Program-made: the position numbers and the translations under genes
The notes under the pieces: generated by a model
What the model saw: the letters and a program-made list of their open reading frames with translations, nothing else
Databases searched by the model: none
Told to the model about the DNA's origin: nothing
In this document: piece after piece, positions 51,821 through 63,624 of the stretch
Layout: each line of letters begins with the position of its first letter
Numbering within the stretch: position 1 is the stretch's first letter
Assembly (NCBI GenBank): GCA_963575745.1
Contig: CAUYUJ010015282.1
Span: 1,187,651-1,251,650 of the forward strand
Length of the DNA stretch: 64,000 nt
Direction of reading: 5' to 3'
Source: Prorocentrum cordatum
Lineage: Eukaryota; Sar; Dinophyceae; Prorocentrales; Prorocentraceae

Positions 51821-53110
51821 GATATTCGCCGTCGCACCGTCGGCTTTGCTTGGCTGGCGCGGTGTATTCATCTATCGACATTCCCCCCCGGGGCCGTCGC
51901 ACCCTCGGCTTGGCTAAATTGCTGGCATTCATCTGTCGATCTATCTGTGACCCCCCCGCCGCCGTCGCACTGACGCGTATTCGTTTTCATTTTGTTCTGA
52001 CCATTTATATATTTGGCCCCAGGCGCCGTCACACCGGCTTGTCTGCGCGTTTATGCGGAAGCCTGCCATATGTCACCAAGTGCGCTCGGTATTTCCAGTG
52101 GGTTTCTTTGTCAAGGGTCCTGGACGGAACATGTTTGGGCACGCTGCCAAGTGATTCTCCATCTGAGCGCGCGCAGGAATGTGGGGTGGTTCTTTGGGCG
52201 ATGGGAATCGCAGGAGGGTTTCGGGACGGGCCCTGGGACCATCCAGTATCACGCTGGGAATCAATGTCCAAAACAACGTTTTGAATGGGACGGCGTCATC
52301 TTGTTTTGAGGCCCTGAACGCAAGTGACACAGCTGGTGCTCCTCAGCCGATTTACATATCGGGTGACGCATTCGCCCGTGCACCTGAGTGGTGCATGCCT
52401 GCTTCATACGGGAAACGCATTGGGTTGGACCCAGAATGCACCTGCATGGTGCCCGCGTCACACGGGGAACGTCCTGAGAGTGAAATGCTGCGCCCCAGGC
52501 TGGGGACTTAGAATTTATCCGGAATGCCAGTTTTTCTCAACCAGTTTTCCGTGGTGACCGTCGTCTTAGTGACCGTGGAGGCCGTGGCGGCTGTAGCGGC
52601 CATGGCGGCCGCGGTGGCCGTGGTGGCCATCGCGATGACCGTTTTGGCCGTGGTGGCCGCGGTGTCGTCTGTAGCACCTTGGGAGACCATGGGGGGGCCC
52701 TGATCACGCTATCAGTTTTGAGACCGTCGTTAGTTGCCGCACTTTTGGTAAGTCCAGCGCAGGCGGGGTTCATCTGTCAGACCACCCTCCGTCGCCGTCG
52801 CGCCGCGCGGGGGGGGTTTGGAGGCCGAGCTGTGCATCTGTCGCTGCCCCGCCAGTGACTGTCGCGCCGTTGGCCAAGCCAATGTATGCAATTATGTAAA
52901 GTCCATCTGCCTGGCCAACCCCTGTCGCCGTCGCACCGCGCGGGGAGTTTTGGAAACAAGCAAACTGTTTCTATCTCGCGGCCTCGGCCTGGCTGGTCGC
53001 TGACGCACTGTTGGCCAACCTGCGTGGTTATGTAATTCCCATATGTCTGGCAGCCCACCGTTGCCGTCATCGCGCGCCACACGTGCTTGAAGTTGATTGT
53101 CCATGGCGCG
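51821..53110. repeat. GCCGTCGCACC-centred repeats and a GGCCGTGGT minisatellite
   Basis: GCCGTCGCACCGTCGGCTT-type units at 51830-52040. A 9-bp GTGGCCGTG array at 52570-52670. Three diverged ~125-140 bp units at 52745-53110, each with TGGCCAACC, GTCGCCGTCGCACCG and a TTTGGAA or TTGAAG segment. Confidence 0.65.
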
Positions 53111-53194
53111 CCAGCGGCACGTCGCCCCAACTCACTTTACGGATTTATGTTCGCCAACGTGGGCCCAAGCCGTGCACTTCTAGTCATACTATAC

Positions 53195-53880
53195 GCTGTG
53201 CAGTTCATGTGGAGCACACTACGCGATGCAAATCATCCTGTCGAACTTGAACTTGCCAAGTCCATTGCTCGCGCAATCATCCCATCCACCTGGCCGCAAC
53301 TTGGCTTGCAAAACCCATGCGCCGGCGATTTCGATGCTTTGCTGTCTGGCCAGCGCTGGCTAGCGCAGGCCAGCGCTGGCTGGCGCATCGCTGCGGCCGC
53401 GCTAGCGCGCGCAGGCTCGCGCGCTGAGCAGCCTGATAGTCTGGCGCGACCGAAGTGGCCGCGGTGGTGCTGACCGGTGGGGACTTCCCAGTGCGTCTCG
53501 CAGGCCGCGCTGACGCGCGGGCACTTCATTTCAAGTCGGTGCCGCGGGCGATCACGGTATCATGGCGACTTCGACGACGGCAATTGCGGTGATGATAATA
53601 GCAATGTTGAGGATGGGGATGACGATAACGACGGAAAGGCGCCGATGCTGATCACGCCGATGACGATGATTGTGTTCACGTGTCGATGATGAAGGATTTC
53701 GCAAGATTTCGACATGCGCGCGCGGCCGACGGGCGCGAGTGGTGCCCCCCACCCCCCAGCATGCGGGCAAGGGCGTTCGAGAGATTTCGACATGCGCGCG
53801 CGAAGGGCCCGCTTGGTCGAAGTGGATGTAGCAGCTGCAGCAAATCATTTTTGGGTTCAAGAATTCGAAAACGTGGATGG
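53195..53880 (-). repeat. Dispersed repeat R2, copy 2 (inverted)
   Basis: Reverse complement matches 6075-6765 through its length. Copy-specific changes include an amplified segment at 53345-53395 where the palindrome GCCAGCGCTGGC occurs twice. A CT-rich microsatellite (53905-53935) lies beyond the outer end. Confidence 0.75.
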
Positions 53881-54239
53881 TATACCTCTTCAAGATGGAG
53901 CTCTGTCTTTCTCTCTCTCTCTCTCGACCTATCCTTGCACATTTTGGCCCTGGCCCTTGGCAGTTCTTGTAGCTAGAAGCAGCATGGAAGGTCAATCTGT
54001 TACAGAAAACAGGGCCTCGCCTGAATGACAGGCCCACGACACATCCGGCATTCGTCTGTCAAAGTGGGGGCGTCTTGCAGCCGAAGGGAATCAGTGATTG
54101 TAGGGACTTCTGAAGGGGGGACGTGGTCCAGGAGGGTGTATTGCAGCATTGTTGATGCCGCTGGGTATCCCCCTGGTCCCCCATCCCTCCTCCCCTTCCT
54201 CGCCTCGCCGCGCTACTCGCGGTTGTCCCACTCTCCCAC
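53881..54239. other. Gene-free stretch
   Basis: CT microsatellite, then mixed sequence and a short TCC-rich part just before the LINE. Nothing recognisable. Confidence 0.4.
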
Positions 54240-57200
54240 TCTCCCTCTTGCACGGGGACGGCATCAGCGACCACGCCCCTGTGCTGGTCAAGTGGATTTG
54301 GCGCCAGCTACGTCCCGGGGGCCCATCAATGCCTGCTCCGATCCACCCCGACGTTGTCAATCCGCCAGTGTTCAAAGACCAGCTGGCCCAATACGTTGCA
54401 GTGCTAAACCTTCCGTCGCGGACGCCGCCTGGCATGTACCAGGTCTACGTGCGGGCGATGCAAACGGCGGCGGCGGAGACACGTGATGTGCAGGTGCGGG
54501 GCATAGTAAGGTCGAGGCGATGCACGGCGATGACCTCAGGCTTGTGGCGCGGGTGGTGGTTTGCCAACATGTCGCGCTTGCGAAGAAGTTTTTCCTCCGC
54601 CACCCTTGGCTACATGAGCTGGTGGACGCGGACGTGACGAGGCACATGGTGGTGCTGAAGGCCAACCCAGAGATCCACATGCGCTTCGTGAAGGCGCAGA
54701 GGAGCGAGGCCATGGCCAAGAACGAAGATATCCAGACCGACCTTGAAGCTGAGGATGGGAACCTCCGGGTCTCTGACCGCCGTCGGCTCCTTGGACAGGG
54801 ACGTGCCTTTCAACGGCGTGCTGCCCAGTGGTCGGTTCTTTTTCTTCGACGGCATCTTGTGGAGGTGGAGCTCCAAGATGGCAGGCTCGTCGCGTCGACG
54901 GTGGAGATCCATGAGGCGCTGGCGAACCATTTTGGTGGGGTCTTCTGCCCCACCGTTGCTGCTGAGAGGAAGGCTACGGCTGCGGCGTTGGATGGCGATG
55001 AGGTGACACCAGGCGGCTTGACGCGAGCAAGCTCCAGTCCCTCAGCAGGCGGCCCAGCAGCGGCGAACTCAAGCAAGCCCCAGTCCCTCAACAGGGAGCA
55101 GCGCTCCCGTGAGCGCGACGCCAAGGCCGTCCTTGCGAAATACGGCGTGAACGGGGTGGAGTGGGGTTCGCTGGCTCCTCCCTCGCTCTTGAATGTCGAG
55201 GAGGCCCTACGAGCACGTCCTGCAGCGCCTGGTGCAGTGCTCTGGCGTGGCTGAAGCAATCGGCGGGCTGCAGCGTGCTGCTGGAGGCGCAGAGGTGGCT
55301 GGCGCCGGGCCGTCCCATGCACAGAGGTTTCAACATGAGCATCTTCATTGTCCCGCCTAAAAAGGTGCTGGATGGCGACGGCCTGGAGGTAATCAGGAAG
55401 CCGAATGAGACGCGGTCTCTCATGTCCCGTTCCACGGGCCCGAAGGCCATCACCTCGGCGGTCAACTGCACGCTGGAAAAGCATGATCGATCGTGGAGTG
55501 TCGAAAGCCCAACGCGGCTTCATCCCTGGAAGGAACTTCGTTAAGACCTTAGTGGGAATCGACGCCATGTCCCGAGTGGCGCCCATGTGTGCCATGGAGC
55601 AAGCCCGTGGCTGGGAGGCGCCTGCCCTCCTGAGCTTCGGATTCGCGCACGCGTCCCCGTCGCCCCCCCACGACTTGGATGTGGGGGGGCATTGGAAGCT
55701 TGGCGGCTGCCACCTGGCCTGGAGCTCCTGCTGCGGGAGACCTACGCCAACGTGGAGGCGGTGGAGGCGGTGGAGGTGGAGGCGTGGTATCCTGTCATCT
55801 TTGTTGTCCTCTGCGGGGTCTTGCAAGGCGACCCGCTCTCGGGATCGATGTTCGCAATTGGCGTGCGGCCGTTCGTGGAGGCACACATGCTGCAGCAGCT
55901 GGAGTCCAGAGCGCCAGGCCTGTCGCGATAGTGTGCCGACGACGTCCAGGCCCTCGCCTACGGCAGGAGGGGTCTCGACACGCTGGCGCGGTTCTTCCGC
56001 CTTTCGGAGCGCCTCGCTGGTCTCCTGATCCGGCCCAAGAACTGCGCGACCCCCTCTTTCTGGGCCTCTTTCTCGGCGGAGGTGGAGGAGCTGATGAGAG
56101 AGTGTCTTGCGGAGGAATGCGGCTGGGGCTCTTCCGGCGTGGCGCCGTACGTGGAGCTGCTTGGCTGCCCCATTGGTCCTGGCAACTCGCTGGAGATCCA
56201 AAGGGCCGCGCCCCTCGCTCGCCTCCGCGAGAGGGTACTCGCGCTGGCGGCGTCGCCACTGGCCATGACGGCCGTCTTCCACGAGTATGGTCGCCGCTGT
56301 CTACCTGTGCTCTCTTACAAGGCGCAGCTCTGGCCGACGCCGCTAAACATGATTGCGAACGAGCGTGTCCTGCTGCGCCGCCTGGCGCGATGTCCGGGAC
56401 GGCTCTTCAAGAAGAACATGTTCTACGACCTGGAGGTTCTGGGCGGGCCCCGCTGCGCGCCGATGGGGGACTACCTTGCTGCGTCCATCATGCGCGCGGG
56501 CGCGGCGACGCTGAATCGGTTGCAGGTGACGGGGCGCCACCTGCGTGAGGTGGCCCAGCGTAGGCTCCTGCTCGCGCGCAGCCTGAAGGGCCAGCCCTGA
56601 CCCGACTCGACTGGTGGGAGGGCCCGCCCCTGCCGTTACGCTCGAGCGCGCAGCGGCTGCTGGGCGTGAGCTGCTCGAAATGAGCAGCGCCCCCCGGACG
56701 GACGGAAGAGACGTGTCCAGCGTGAATGTTGCGACGGCCTGCGGGCCTCAAGGGGCGGGAGTCTTCCGAGTCTGGTCCACGAACCGTTCCCCAAGTGGTT
56801 GGTTTGGTGTTTCCCCCCAGGAGGCTGCTGCAGAGGCTTGGAATGAGGTTGAGCAGGTCCTGGTGCGTGCCCCCCTAGCTGGCGGTGCGCCTGCAGCAAG
56901 ACCTGACTCGGAGGTTGGGTCGCAGACGCCCGATTCCAGAATCAGGACCGACGGTGCTGCTCGGGCTGCGACTTGCACGACAGCCTTCAGTATTACTTAT
57001 GCTGTGCGCCTTTCAGAGAGCTGCAGCGTCTGGCTCTATGCCACCCGTCGCCCGATGCCCCTCTTGGCAGATTTGCCCTCGTCGGTCTGTCGATGGATTC
57101 GACTCGAGGAACGGCGCTGATGTTCCACTTGTACCGCCTTTTTCACCAGGAGAGGCGCGCTGCCAGCAGCGTGTCGTTCGTCCCCTCGGCCGCTCGCTCG

Positions 57201-57329
57201 ATCGAAAAAGCTGTTCGGCAGGCTCCTGACCTCCCCCCTGGAGACGATTATGGCTTTCAGTCGCGCCGTGCTGCAAGGGAAGGGTATTGGACTTTCCTGA
57301 GGACGCTCCGCCTCCTGCTCCCTCCATAA
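54240..57329 (+). pseudogene. Decayed LINE-type retrotransposon polyprotein, copy B
   Basis: Begins inside the apurinic endonuclease domain at its last motif (GDGISDHAPVLVKW, 54256-54298), so it is 5' truncated. A linker region (54520-55230) follows, then FNMSIFIVPPKKVLDGDGLE and PNETRSLMSRSTGPKAI (55330-55455), QRGFIPGRN (55511), GVLQGDPLSGSMF (55817, motif B), CADDVQAL (55932, motif C, directly after an in-frame TAG), YVELLGCPIGPG (56149) and a C-terminal part with YLCCAPFRELQRL (56991) ending near 57327. At least four frame changes plus the stop make it inactive. The RT is FADD-type, unlike the YVDD RT at 17277. LINE copies A and B differ enough to be separate families. Confidence 0.85.
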
Positions 57330-59100
57330 TGTCCCCTCCCTTTCCGGATTCCCGCCTCCTCCCCCGGCCTGTCTCAGTGGGCTGCGGAAGGGGTGTGTGA
57401 AGCGGGAGAAGGAGGAAGAGAGGAGAAACAGTTTGAACACTATGAGGACGAGGGGGGCCGTGGATGTAGATCGAGGTGAATGCCGCTGAGGAAAATGAGG
57501 GTGTTCAGGGTAGGAATGGCAACAAGACGAGCAGGTAGAGGTGTGGTGGCAGGTGGGCTTACCGGCATTCATTGCAGACTATATCGATGCAGTTGGAAAC
57601 GTCAGGCAGCTGATGCCGTCGCAGATCCGAGCGAGCAGAAGTGGTTCTACTTGGACCGCACTGGCCAGGAACTGGTTTGCTTATGTGATTGGTTTAGCAT
57701 TGTACGTCGGGGGTCTTGAACGGAAACGTCCCAGTCAAGGTTTGTGTTCACGCGTTCCGTGTAGTTTGCGCTCGGCTCTCCTGAGGCATCTCGTCTGTTT
57801 GCCAGATTGAAGTATCGAGTATGCTGTAGTTTTTTGCTGCTGTCATCCTTTACCTCTTCATGTACCGCCTCTGCCGCCACCTCCCATCTGCTTCCTCATC
57901 CTCCCCATCCGCCTCCTACTACCCCTTGGGCCCTGGGCTCGAGTAATGTAACGGCTTTCCCAGCTGTCAGCCGCCGTAGCGAGCGAGAGTGTTTGGACGA
58001 TGGGATATGAGACTAGGCAGGAGGAGGAAGGATGAGGGGGAGTTAGGAGAATTTCATGAGAGTGGGGGAGGGAGAGAAGGAGGCGAAGAAAAAGGAAGAT
58101 GTCGAGGAATCGGAGGATCTGGGAGACGAGCAGGAGGCAGGAGGGATGTAGCTAATCACATCCAAGCATGTTGGCTACGCCTGCTGGATCGATCGCTCAC
58201 CAGGAAAGCAAAGCATCGAGCACCGCTCCGTCGATGCGAGGGCGCTTCCTTTTCAATAATCTGCCTTTCCAGCGGTCTGGGAGGAGGACGAAAAGGGCAG
58301 CTGGAGTAGGGAGGCAGGCAGGGTGGGGGGGAGGAGCTCTGACGGTGACAACGTGTGGTGGCGCCTTGCCGGGCAGCTCTCTTGGGGACACGGCCGCCGC
58401 CATGAGAGGCCCTCCTAGGGGAAGGGCCACAATAAGAAAGGGAGGGAAGGAGGGAGGATTGAGGACGGAGGGCAGGAGGCAAGGGATTTGGGAGGGAGGA
58501 GGGACGAGGAGGAGTAGGGCCGAGGAGGAGGGACGAAGGTGGAGGGACGAGGGGCTGAGTGAGGAGGAGGGACGAGGGTTGATGGACGAGGGAGCACGAG
58601 GAGGGGTAGAGATGAGGAAGGAGGGAATAACGGGCTGCTCGGAGGTTTATGACTCCCACCCCTTTGTTTTTAAATTCAGACTGGCCAGGATGGAGGGGAG
58701 AACGGAACAGGGACGAGGATGGAGGAGAAGAGAGGCTTGGAGGATGGAAAAGAGAGGAAGGAGGCAGAAGGAGGAGTGCATGGCCGTATGCAGTTCATCG
58801 GCCCAGGACGGCGTGGATCTGATGTTTTCTTGCCCAGGTCGTTGCACACCGACATGACCGCTCGCACAGAAGGCGCAGAAATTAAGGCATCGGGTTGCCA
58901 GTAGGTGCCCCGATGGAGGGTTTCGGGGACGTTCAACGAAGTTTGAGATCAACGAGCGAAGTGTCTCTGGACCTCTTTCACCAATAGGCCTTGCCATTTG
59001 AAATGGCTGTATTCGCCCTGAGGGTACTCGTGCTGCCCCTCCACCGCTACCTCCTGGCGTCCCGACCCATGGAGCGGAGCGACGAGTTATCCTTTCGCTA
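57330..59100. other. Gene-free stretch with purine tracts
   Basis: GGA/GAGGAA-rich from about 57990 to 58770, mixed sequence elsewhere. No recognisable coding sequence. Confidence 0.5.
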
Positions 59101-59104
59101 GGCA

Positions 59105-59162
59105 TAGCGTGTCGCCGGGGCCGCCGCCGCCGACGACGAGGACGATGTCGACGACGACGACC

Positions 59163-59205
<43 letters not shown>

Positions 59206-59260
59206 CGCCGCCGCCGCCGCCACCGCCGACGACGACGACGTCGACGACAACACGACGCCG
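59105..59260. repeat. (GAC/GCC)n trinucleotide tract
   Basis: GACGAC and GCCGCC units, followed at 59455-59590 by a 33-base direct repeat (GTGTGAGCGGTGTGCCGAAG at 59461 and 59550). Confidence 0.9.
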
Positions 59261-59649
59261 CCGTTCCTTCCGCAGCCACCTTGGCTGAAGCCATTCTAGT
59301 CCAGCGCTCCAAGGCTCTCCGTAAGCTGTTTTGCGTTTGGCGTGGATGTCTCGAGAGCCGCCCCCTGTGCCCTCACAAGGCGCTCGGCGGACGTCGAGGT
59401 GGCCGTGTTGTCGGGTGTTGAGGCGCGCTCTCCGACAAGGGGAGATATGAGGCACGTTCTGTGTGAGCGGTGTGCCGAAGTGTGCAGGGCGACGTGATGC
59501 AAACGTGTTCATTGGGTCCGTAGGTGGAGCTTTCTTCTGGGGAGCGATCCGTGTGAGCGGTGTGCCGAAGTGTGCAGGGCGACGCCATGCAAACGCACAC
59601 TGGGGCCGCAGGTGGGGCCCCCTGTGATGCACGAGCCGTGCACTGGCTG

Positions 59650-59697
59650 CGCACGAGGAGGAGGAGGAGGAGGAGGAGGAGGAGGAGGAGGAGGACC
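59650..59697. repeat. (GGA)n tract abutting R1
   Basis: Fifteen GGA units ending at the exact R1 start, as in copies A and B. Confidence 0.9.
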
Positions 59698-60510
59698 AGT
59701 GTAAATCCAAGGCTCATCAACGATGTTTGGACACACCCTCCCTCCAAGCTTCCTCTTCATATACCGCATACAACGGTTCACTTCCACTGAGGGAAGTGCC
59801 CCGTTGGGAGACAACGGTGCGAAACTCCTGTAGAGTGCCAAAATACCATTCTCAGGACTTCAACGCCACGGGTCAAACTGACGGTTGCGTCTTGACACTC
59901 TGAATCATGCCAGAACGCCGTTCTTGGGATTCCAATACCGCGAATCAGCGCAACGGTTGCGCCTTGACAGCCCTGGATCGCTGGAAACACACAATTCAGG
60001 GAAGGGTCGCCATGATATTCCGCGCGGCTCTTGCACATGTTTGAAACGACTTTGCGCGGCGCTAAGGCGAGAGCCGCATGTTGAAAACAACCCACCCTAA
60101 ATCCGTGAAATTCTTGCACATGTTCAAGACGACTATGCGCGGCGCTAGGGCGAACGCCACACTTTGAAAACGACCCGCCCTCAACTCGTGGAACTTTCAA
60201 AACAAAGTAAGATGAGTGAGCGCGGCGCTTAGGCGAGAGCCACATTTTGAACCGCCCCCCGCTATCAATCCGCGAAGCTCCTGCAATTTGTTAAGATGAA
60301 TTTGCGCAGCGCTGAGGCGACAGCCACATATTGAAAACCATTCGCATTCAACCCGTGATGAAAATCTTCTGCAAATGTTGAAGTCGTTTGTGCGTGGCGT
60401 TGAGGCGAGAGCCACATTTTGGATGCGGGCCGCCCTCCTGTGAAGTTGTTCCCGGCTTCTAAGCTTCAGGGTCATATATGGTAAGGAAGTCTCAGGCGAA
60501 ACGCCTGGCC
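59698..60510. repeat. Dispersed repeat R1, copy D (longest)
   Basis: Starts CAGTGTAAATCC after (GGA)n, then GAGGGAAGTGCCCCGTTGG, the TCATGCCAGAACGCCGTTCTTGG unit and GCGCCTTGACAGCC. Five ~75-bp units follow with GCGAGAGCCACATTTTGAA, CCGTGAA and TTTGCGCGGCGCT (60050-60425). It ends at GTCTCAGGCGAAACGCCTGG (60492-60511). Confidence 0.85.
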
Positions 60511-60511
60511 C

Positions 60512-61822
60512 TCCCTTCGACATGCCTCGGAGTGCGTTATTCATAAGAAAGTGGAATGGAGGAGGGAGGAGGAGACGCGCGTCGGCTTCCGTCTGCACAG
60601 CGTGGTCTTCGTGGAATCGTGCGCACTCTAGTTCGAGGCAGTGTGGATTCGGCACGTGTCGGGCAGTTTGGTTCGACGATGGAGCAGGCCATTTTTTGAG
60701 TGCACCGATCGGGCTCAAATGTCATTGGTGTTCGAGTCATTGCGGGATCTGACCAGTCCAGCGTATGGTCGGAGTCACCTCTTGGTCATCGACGGGCCTC
60801 AGAGAGGTGATCGATGTTCTTGCGTGCATACGTATATGTTCTCTTCACTTCGCTTTGCTGCTTAACGTGTTGTTCCGTGCGGAGGTCTGGAGTTCTGCAG
60901 CGGTGCCACCTTCACGTGTCTGACACTGGAGTCATTTAGTCTCACTCCTCGGTGGAATTCATGTTGTCTTTGTGGTGTGTTCCTGGACATGTTGACTGAC
61001 GTTCTACCCAGGGGTACGGGAGGAGCCGTAATGGCATGGCCGTGACCTTGACCGATCCCGCAGTTGGGCGTACGTCAACCGTGTATGTGATGCCTGGAAG
61101 GAGTGCTCATCGTGTACTGCTACACGTTAGAGGGACTCGTCTGTGGCTTCTTCGTGTTCCACAGGCTTCTCGGCTTTTACCGTGCGCGGGCGTCGCTGTG
61201 CCTCGAAGTCGCGTCGCTTAAGAGGGCTTGGGTGGCATTGTAGCATCTGGTATATCTACGCGACGGGTGCAATTCCTGCAGTCTCCCTCACTCGCCTCCC
61301 TTCCCAACATTTTGTCCTACTCCTCATTATCCTCCTTCTCCTTCTCCCCCTTCCTCTCTCCCTCCCTCTCCCCCTCCACCCTCGCTTCCTCCACCTTCAC
61401 CTCCTCCACCTTCTCTACCTCCGCAGCGACTTGCACCCCCCCATCTCTTCCACCTCCTCCTCGTCCCTCGCTGGGATTGACCACGCGTTCGCCCCTTTTT
61501 CGGCGCGTTGTCATCCTCGCCTCCGACCGAGGTCGGGGCCGCGATCCGTTGGCGCAGATGGGTCGTTCTCCGACGGACTCTGGCAGGCGGTTACAGTGTT
61601 CGCACAGCTGGTCGAGAAACTAAGCGCAGCGGGTGGTAATCCCCGAGACAGATCCTCCTCGGACCCAAGCATTGGAGGGGTCAGACATCCACCAAGAGCA
61701 CTAGAACGGCGCAGGACTGTGTAGAAACACGAGAACATGGTGCAAGACAGCGACAACAAAGTGCAGACAGTGCCATCTCAGGGCACGCCTCAGCTGAGCT
61801 TCAAGATTTCCGCTGTCCAGGG
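60512..61822. other. Gene-free stretch upstream of the vWF-D gene
   Basis: Mixed sequence, then a C/T-rich tract (61315-61480). A short + frame near 61551-61630 (SDGLWQAVTVFAQLVEKLSA) is protein-like but isolated; it may be a relic of a retroelement N-terminus. Confidence 0.4.
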
Positions 61823-61857
61823 GCCGTCGCCGAGTTGGCTCAAGCGCGCTCGGCTCA
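61823..61857 (+). other. Spliced-leader relic upstream of the vWF-D gene
   Basis: Exactly 22 bases (61823-61844) align to the SL without a gap. It starts GCCGTCGCC and ends TTGGCTCAAG, with four mismatches. A second partial copy (CGCTCGGCTCAG, to 61857) follows. The ATG lies 55 bases downstream. Confidence 0.75.
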
Positions 61858-61911
61858 GCTGCTTTGGGGGGCCCAGCCTCGTCCGTCACCGCACCTCTCG
61901 ATACGCAGACC

Positions 61912-63624
61912 ATGATTGCATACACGGTGCTCCTGTCGGTCTTCCTGCAGTCGGGGGCGGAGCTCCTGCCCAGCCCCGACTCCTGCCTCATCCAGATCAC
62001 CTCGGCGGCCGAGAGCGCCGAGCGGCAGAGACCCCAGACCACGGCGCCCCCGACGGCGGCCCCGACGCCGTCCCCGACGGAGGCGACCGGGCTGCCCTGC
62101 CCCTGCCTGAAGGACGCTTGCTTCGAGGCCTACGACCGGGATTCCGACCTGTGCCTCAGAGAGGAGGAGTGTGCTGTCCAGGCGCCGCTGACGAACTGCA
62201 GCAGCACGACCTGGGATCTGGACGGGGACGGCTGCGTCAACCTCTCCGTCGAGTGGCCGCTCATCTTCGACATGACGAACGGCAGCGTCTGCCCCGTGGA
62301 GGCGAGGGCGGACCCGCCGGAATGCGGGGAGGGGTACTACCTCGACGGGAACCCGGTGGCTTGCATCCAGTGCACAACGGGCGCGACGCGTCGGCGACGC
62401 TCGTTCGAGTGCTCCGCCTGCGAGTCAGGAGCTTTCGACGCCGGTGACTACGACGACTGCCGCGACGGCAGCTACCTACCGTCTGATGTCGGCGCGGGAG
62501 ACATCAATATCCCAGTTACTCCGATTGACCCGCCGCTGGTGCCCGGCGACTGCATCGACATCTCCTCCATGTCCGAGTCTGGCGCATGCAACCAGTCCGT
62601 CGAGACGGTGTGCGTTGAGAGCGTGGGTCCTGGCAATGAGGTCACCCTCAAGACGCCCCTGCAGAACAACTACACCAAGTACGCAGGCGTCATTATCTCG
62701 TGCACGACGGTGGACGGGACGGAGCTCAGCCGCAAGCACGATTCTAATGGAAATTGTGGATGCAGGTCGGCGACCTGCGACACGACAACTATGTGCTCCA
62801 TCGGTCCCGACAACTGCACAGCCACGTGCATCCCGACCGGCCCGTACCCGATCCATCCGACCCCGGCTCCGACCGTGGGCGCCAAGGGCGACCCGCACCT
62901 GGTCAACCTGCAGGGCGAACACTTCGACATTAACCACGGCGGGGACTTCGTGCTGCTGCGGTTCCCACAGGACTCCGCGAAGGACGCCGAGCTCCAGGTG
63001 TTGGCCACCGTCCAACCGGAATTCAAGAAGCCGTGCACCACGTACATCACGCGGGTCGAGCTCTCCGGTTTTTGGTTGGGCAACGTGTCCGTCCAGGTGC
63101 GTTCCTACCTCCAGGCCCACCCCGGCCACGAGGGCGCCCACCTGGGGGCCCGCATCCTAAGCCCTGGGGGCGGAGCGGCACCCTGGCAGAGCATGGAGGC
63201 CTTCCTTGCCGACGGCCACGACCTGGTGCTGTCTACGCCGCACAGCAACTTCCACGTGTTGCTGTCCAAGAGCCAGTGGTTCCCCAAGAAGGAGATAGTG
63301 GTAGGCGCGCCCACCGTTGCTGGGATGTTTACGCTGAGCGTCCAGAACCGCAATGCCCCGTCGCCCGCCAAGATCGTAATCCGCCAGGACTTGCCCGAGC
63401 AGGAACACCTGAACCTGGCGGTCAAGCGCGTGTCTGCGCTCGGCAGGGTAGACGTGGGCGGCCTTCTCGGCTTCGACGCGCACCCAGCGAGCCTGGAGTA
63501 CGTCTCGGGCAAGTGCGAGCACCACAGGGCGACGGAGAAGTACAGCGTTGAGAGCCAGGAGGACAATGAGTACTATTACAGGCCCGTGTGGAAGCAGCGG
63601 TGGCGACAGGAGCCTCACGGCTGA
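61912..63624 (+). CDS. Secreted cysteine-rich protein with vWF type D-like domain
   Basis: Intronless ORF; the ATG at 61912 is chosen because it opens a clean signal peptide (MIAYTVLLSVFLQSGAE). About 570 aa. After a Thr/Pro-rich linker (ATTAPPTAAPTPSPTEA-like) comes a Cys-rich region (residues ~62-170, with DLDGDGCVN and a CSAC pair) and a second Cys-rich part (~210-310). A vWF-D-like domain follows from GDPHLVNLQGEHFDINHGGD (326-345) to VGGLLGFDAHP (515-525), which are its usual first and last motifs. Several NxT/NxS sites occur. Likely extracellular or thecal, calcium- or partner-binding; no enzyme motif. An SL relic 55 bases upstream marks a retrogene. The last ~12 codons before the stop adjoin the LINE fragment, so the native C-terminus may be lost. 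Confidence 0.85.
   Translation: MIAYTVLLSVFLQSGAELLPSPDSCLIQITSAAESAERQRPQTTAPPTAAPTPSPTEATGLPCPCLKDACFEAYDRDSDLCLREEECAVQAPLTNCSSTTWDLDGDGCVNLSVEWPLIFDMTNGSVCPVEARADPPECGEGYYLDGNPVACIQCTTGATRRRRSFECSACESGAFDAGDYDDCRDGSYLPSDVGAGDINIPVTPIDPPLVPGDCIDISSMSESGACNQSVETVCVESVGPGNEVTLKTPLQNNYTKYAGVIISCTTVDGTELSRKHDSNGNCGCRSATCDTTTMCSIGPDNCTATCIPTGPYPIHPTPAPTVGAKGDPHLVNLQGEHFDINHGGDFVLLRFPQDSAKDAELQVLATVQPEFKKPCTTYITRVELSGFWLGNVSVQVRSYLQAHPGHEGAHLGARILSPGGGAAPWQSMEAFLADGHDLVLSTPHSNFHVLLSKSQWFPKKEIVVGAPTVAGMFTLSVQNRNAPSPAKIVIRQDLPEQEHLNLAVKRVSALGRVDVGGLLGFDAHPASLEYVSGKCEHHRATEKYSVESQEDNEYYYRPVWKQRWRQEPHG

Noticed and set aside
54810-56282. 490-codon minus-strand ORF
   Set aside because: Antisense shadow of LINE copy B, whose RT motifs lie on the + strand.
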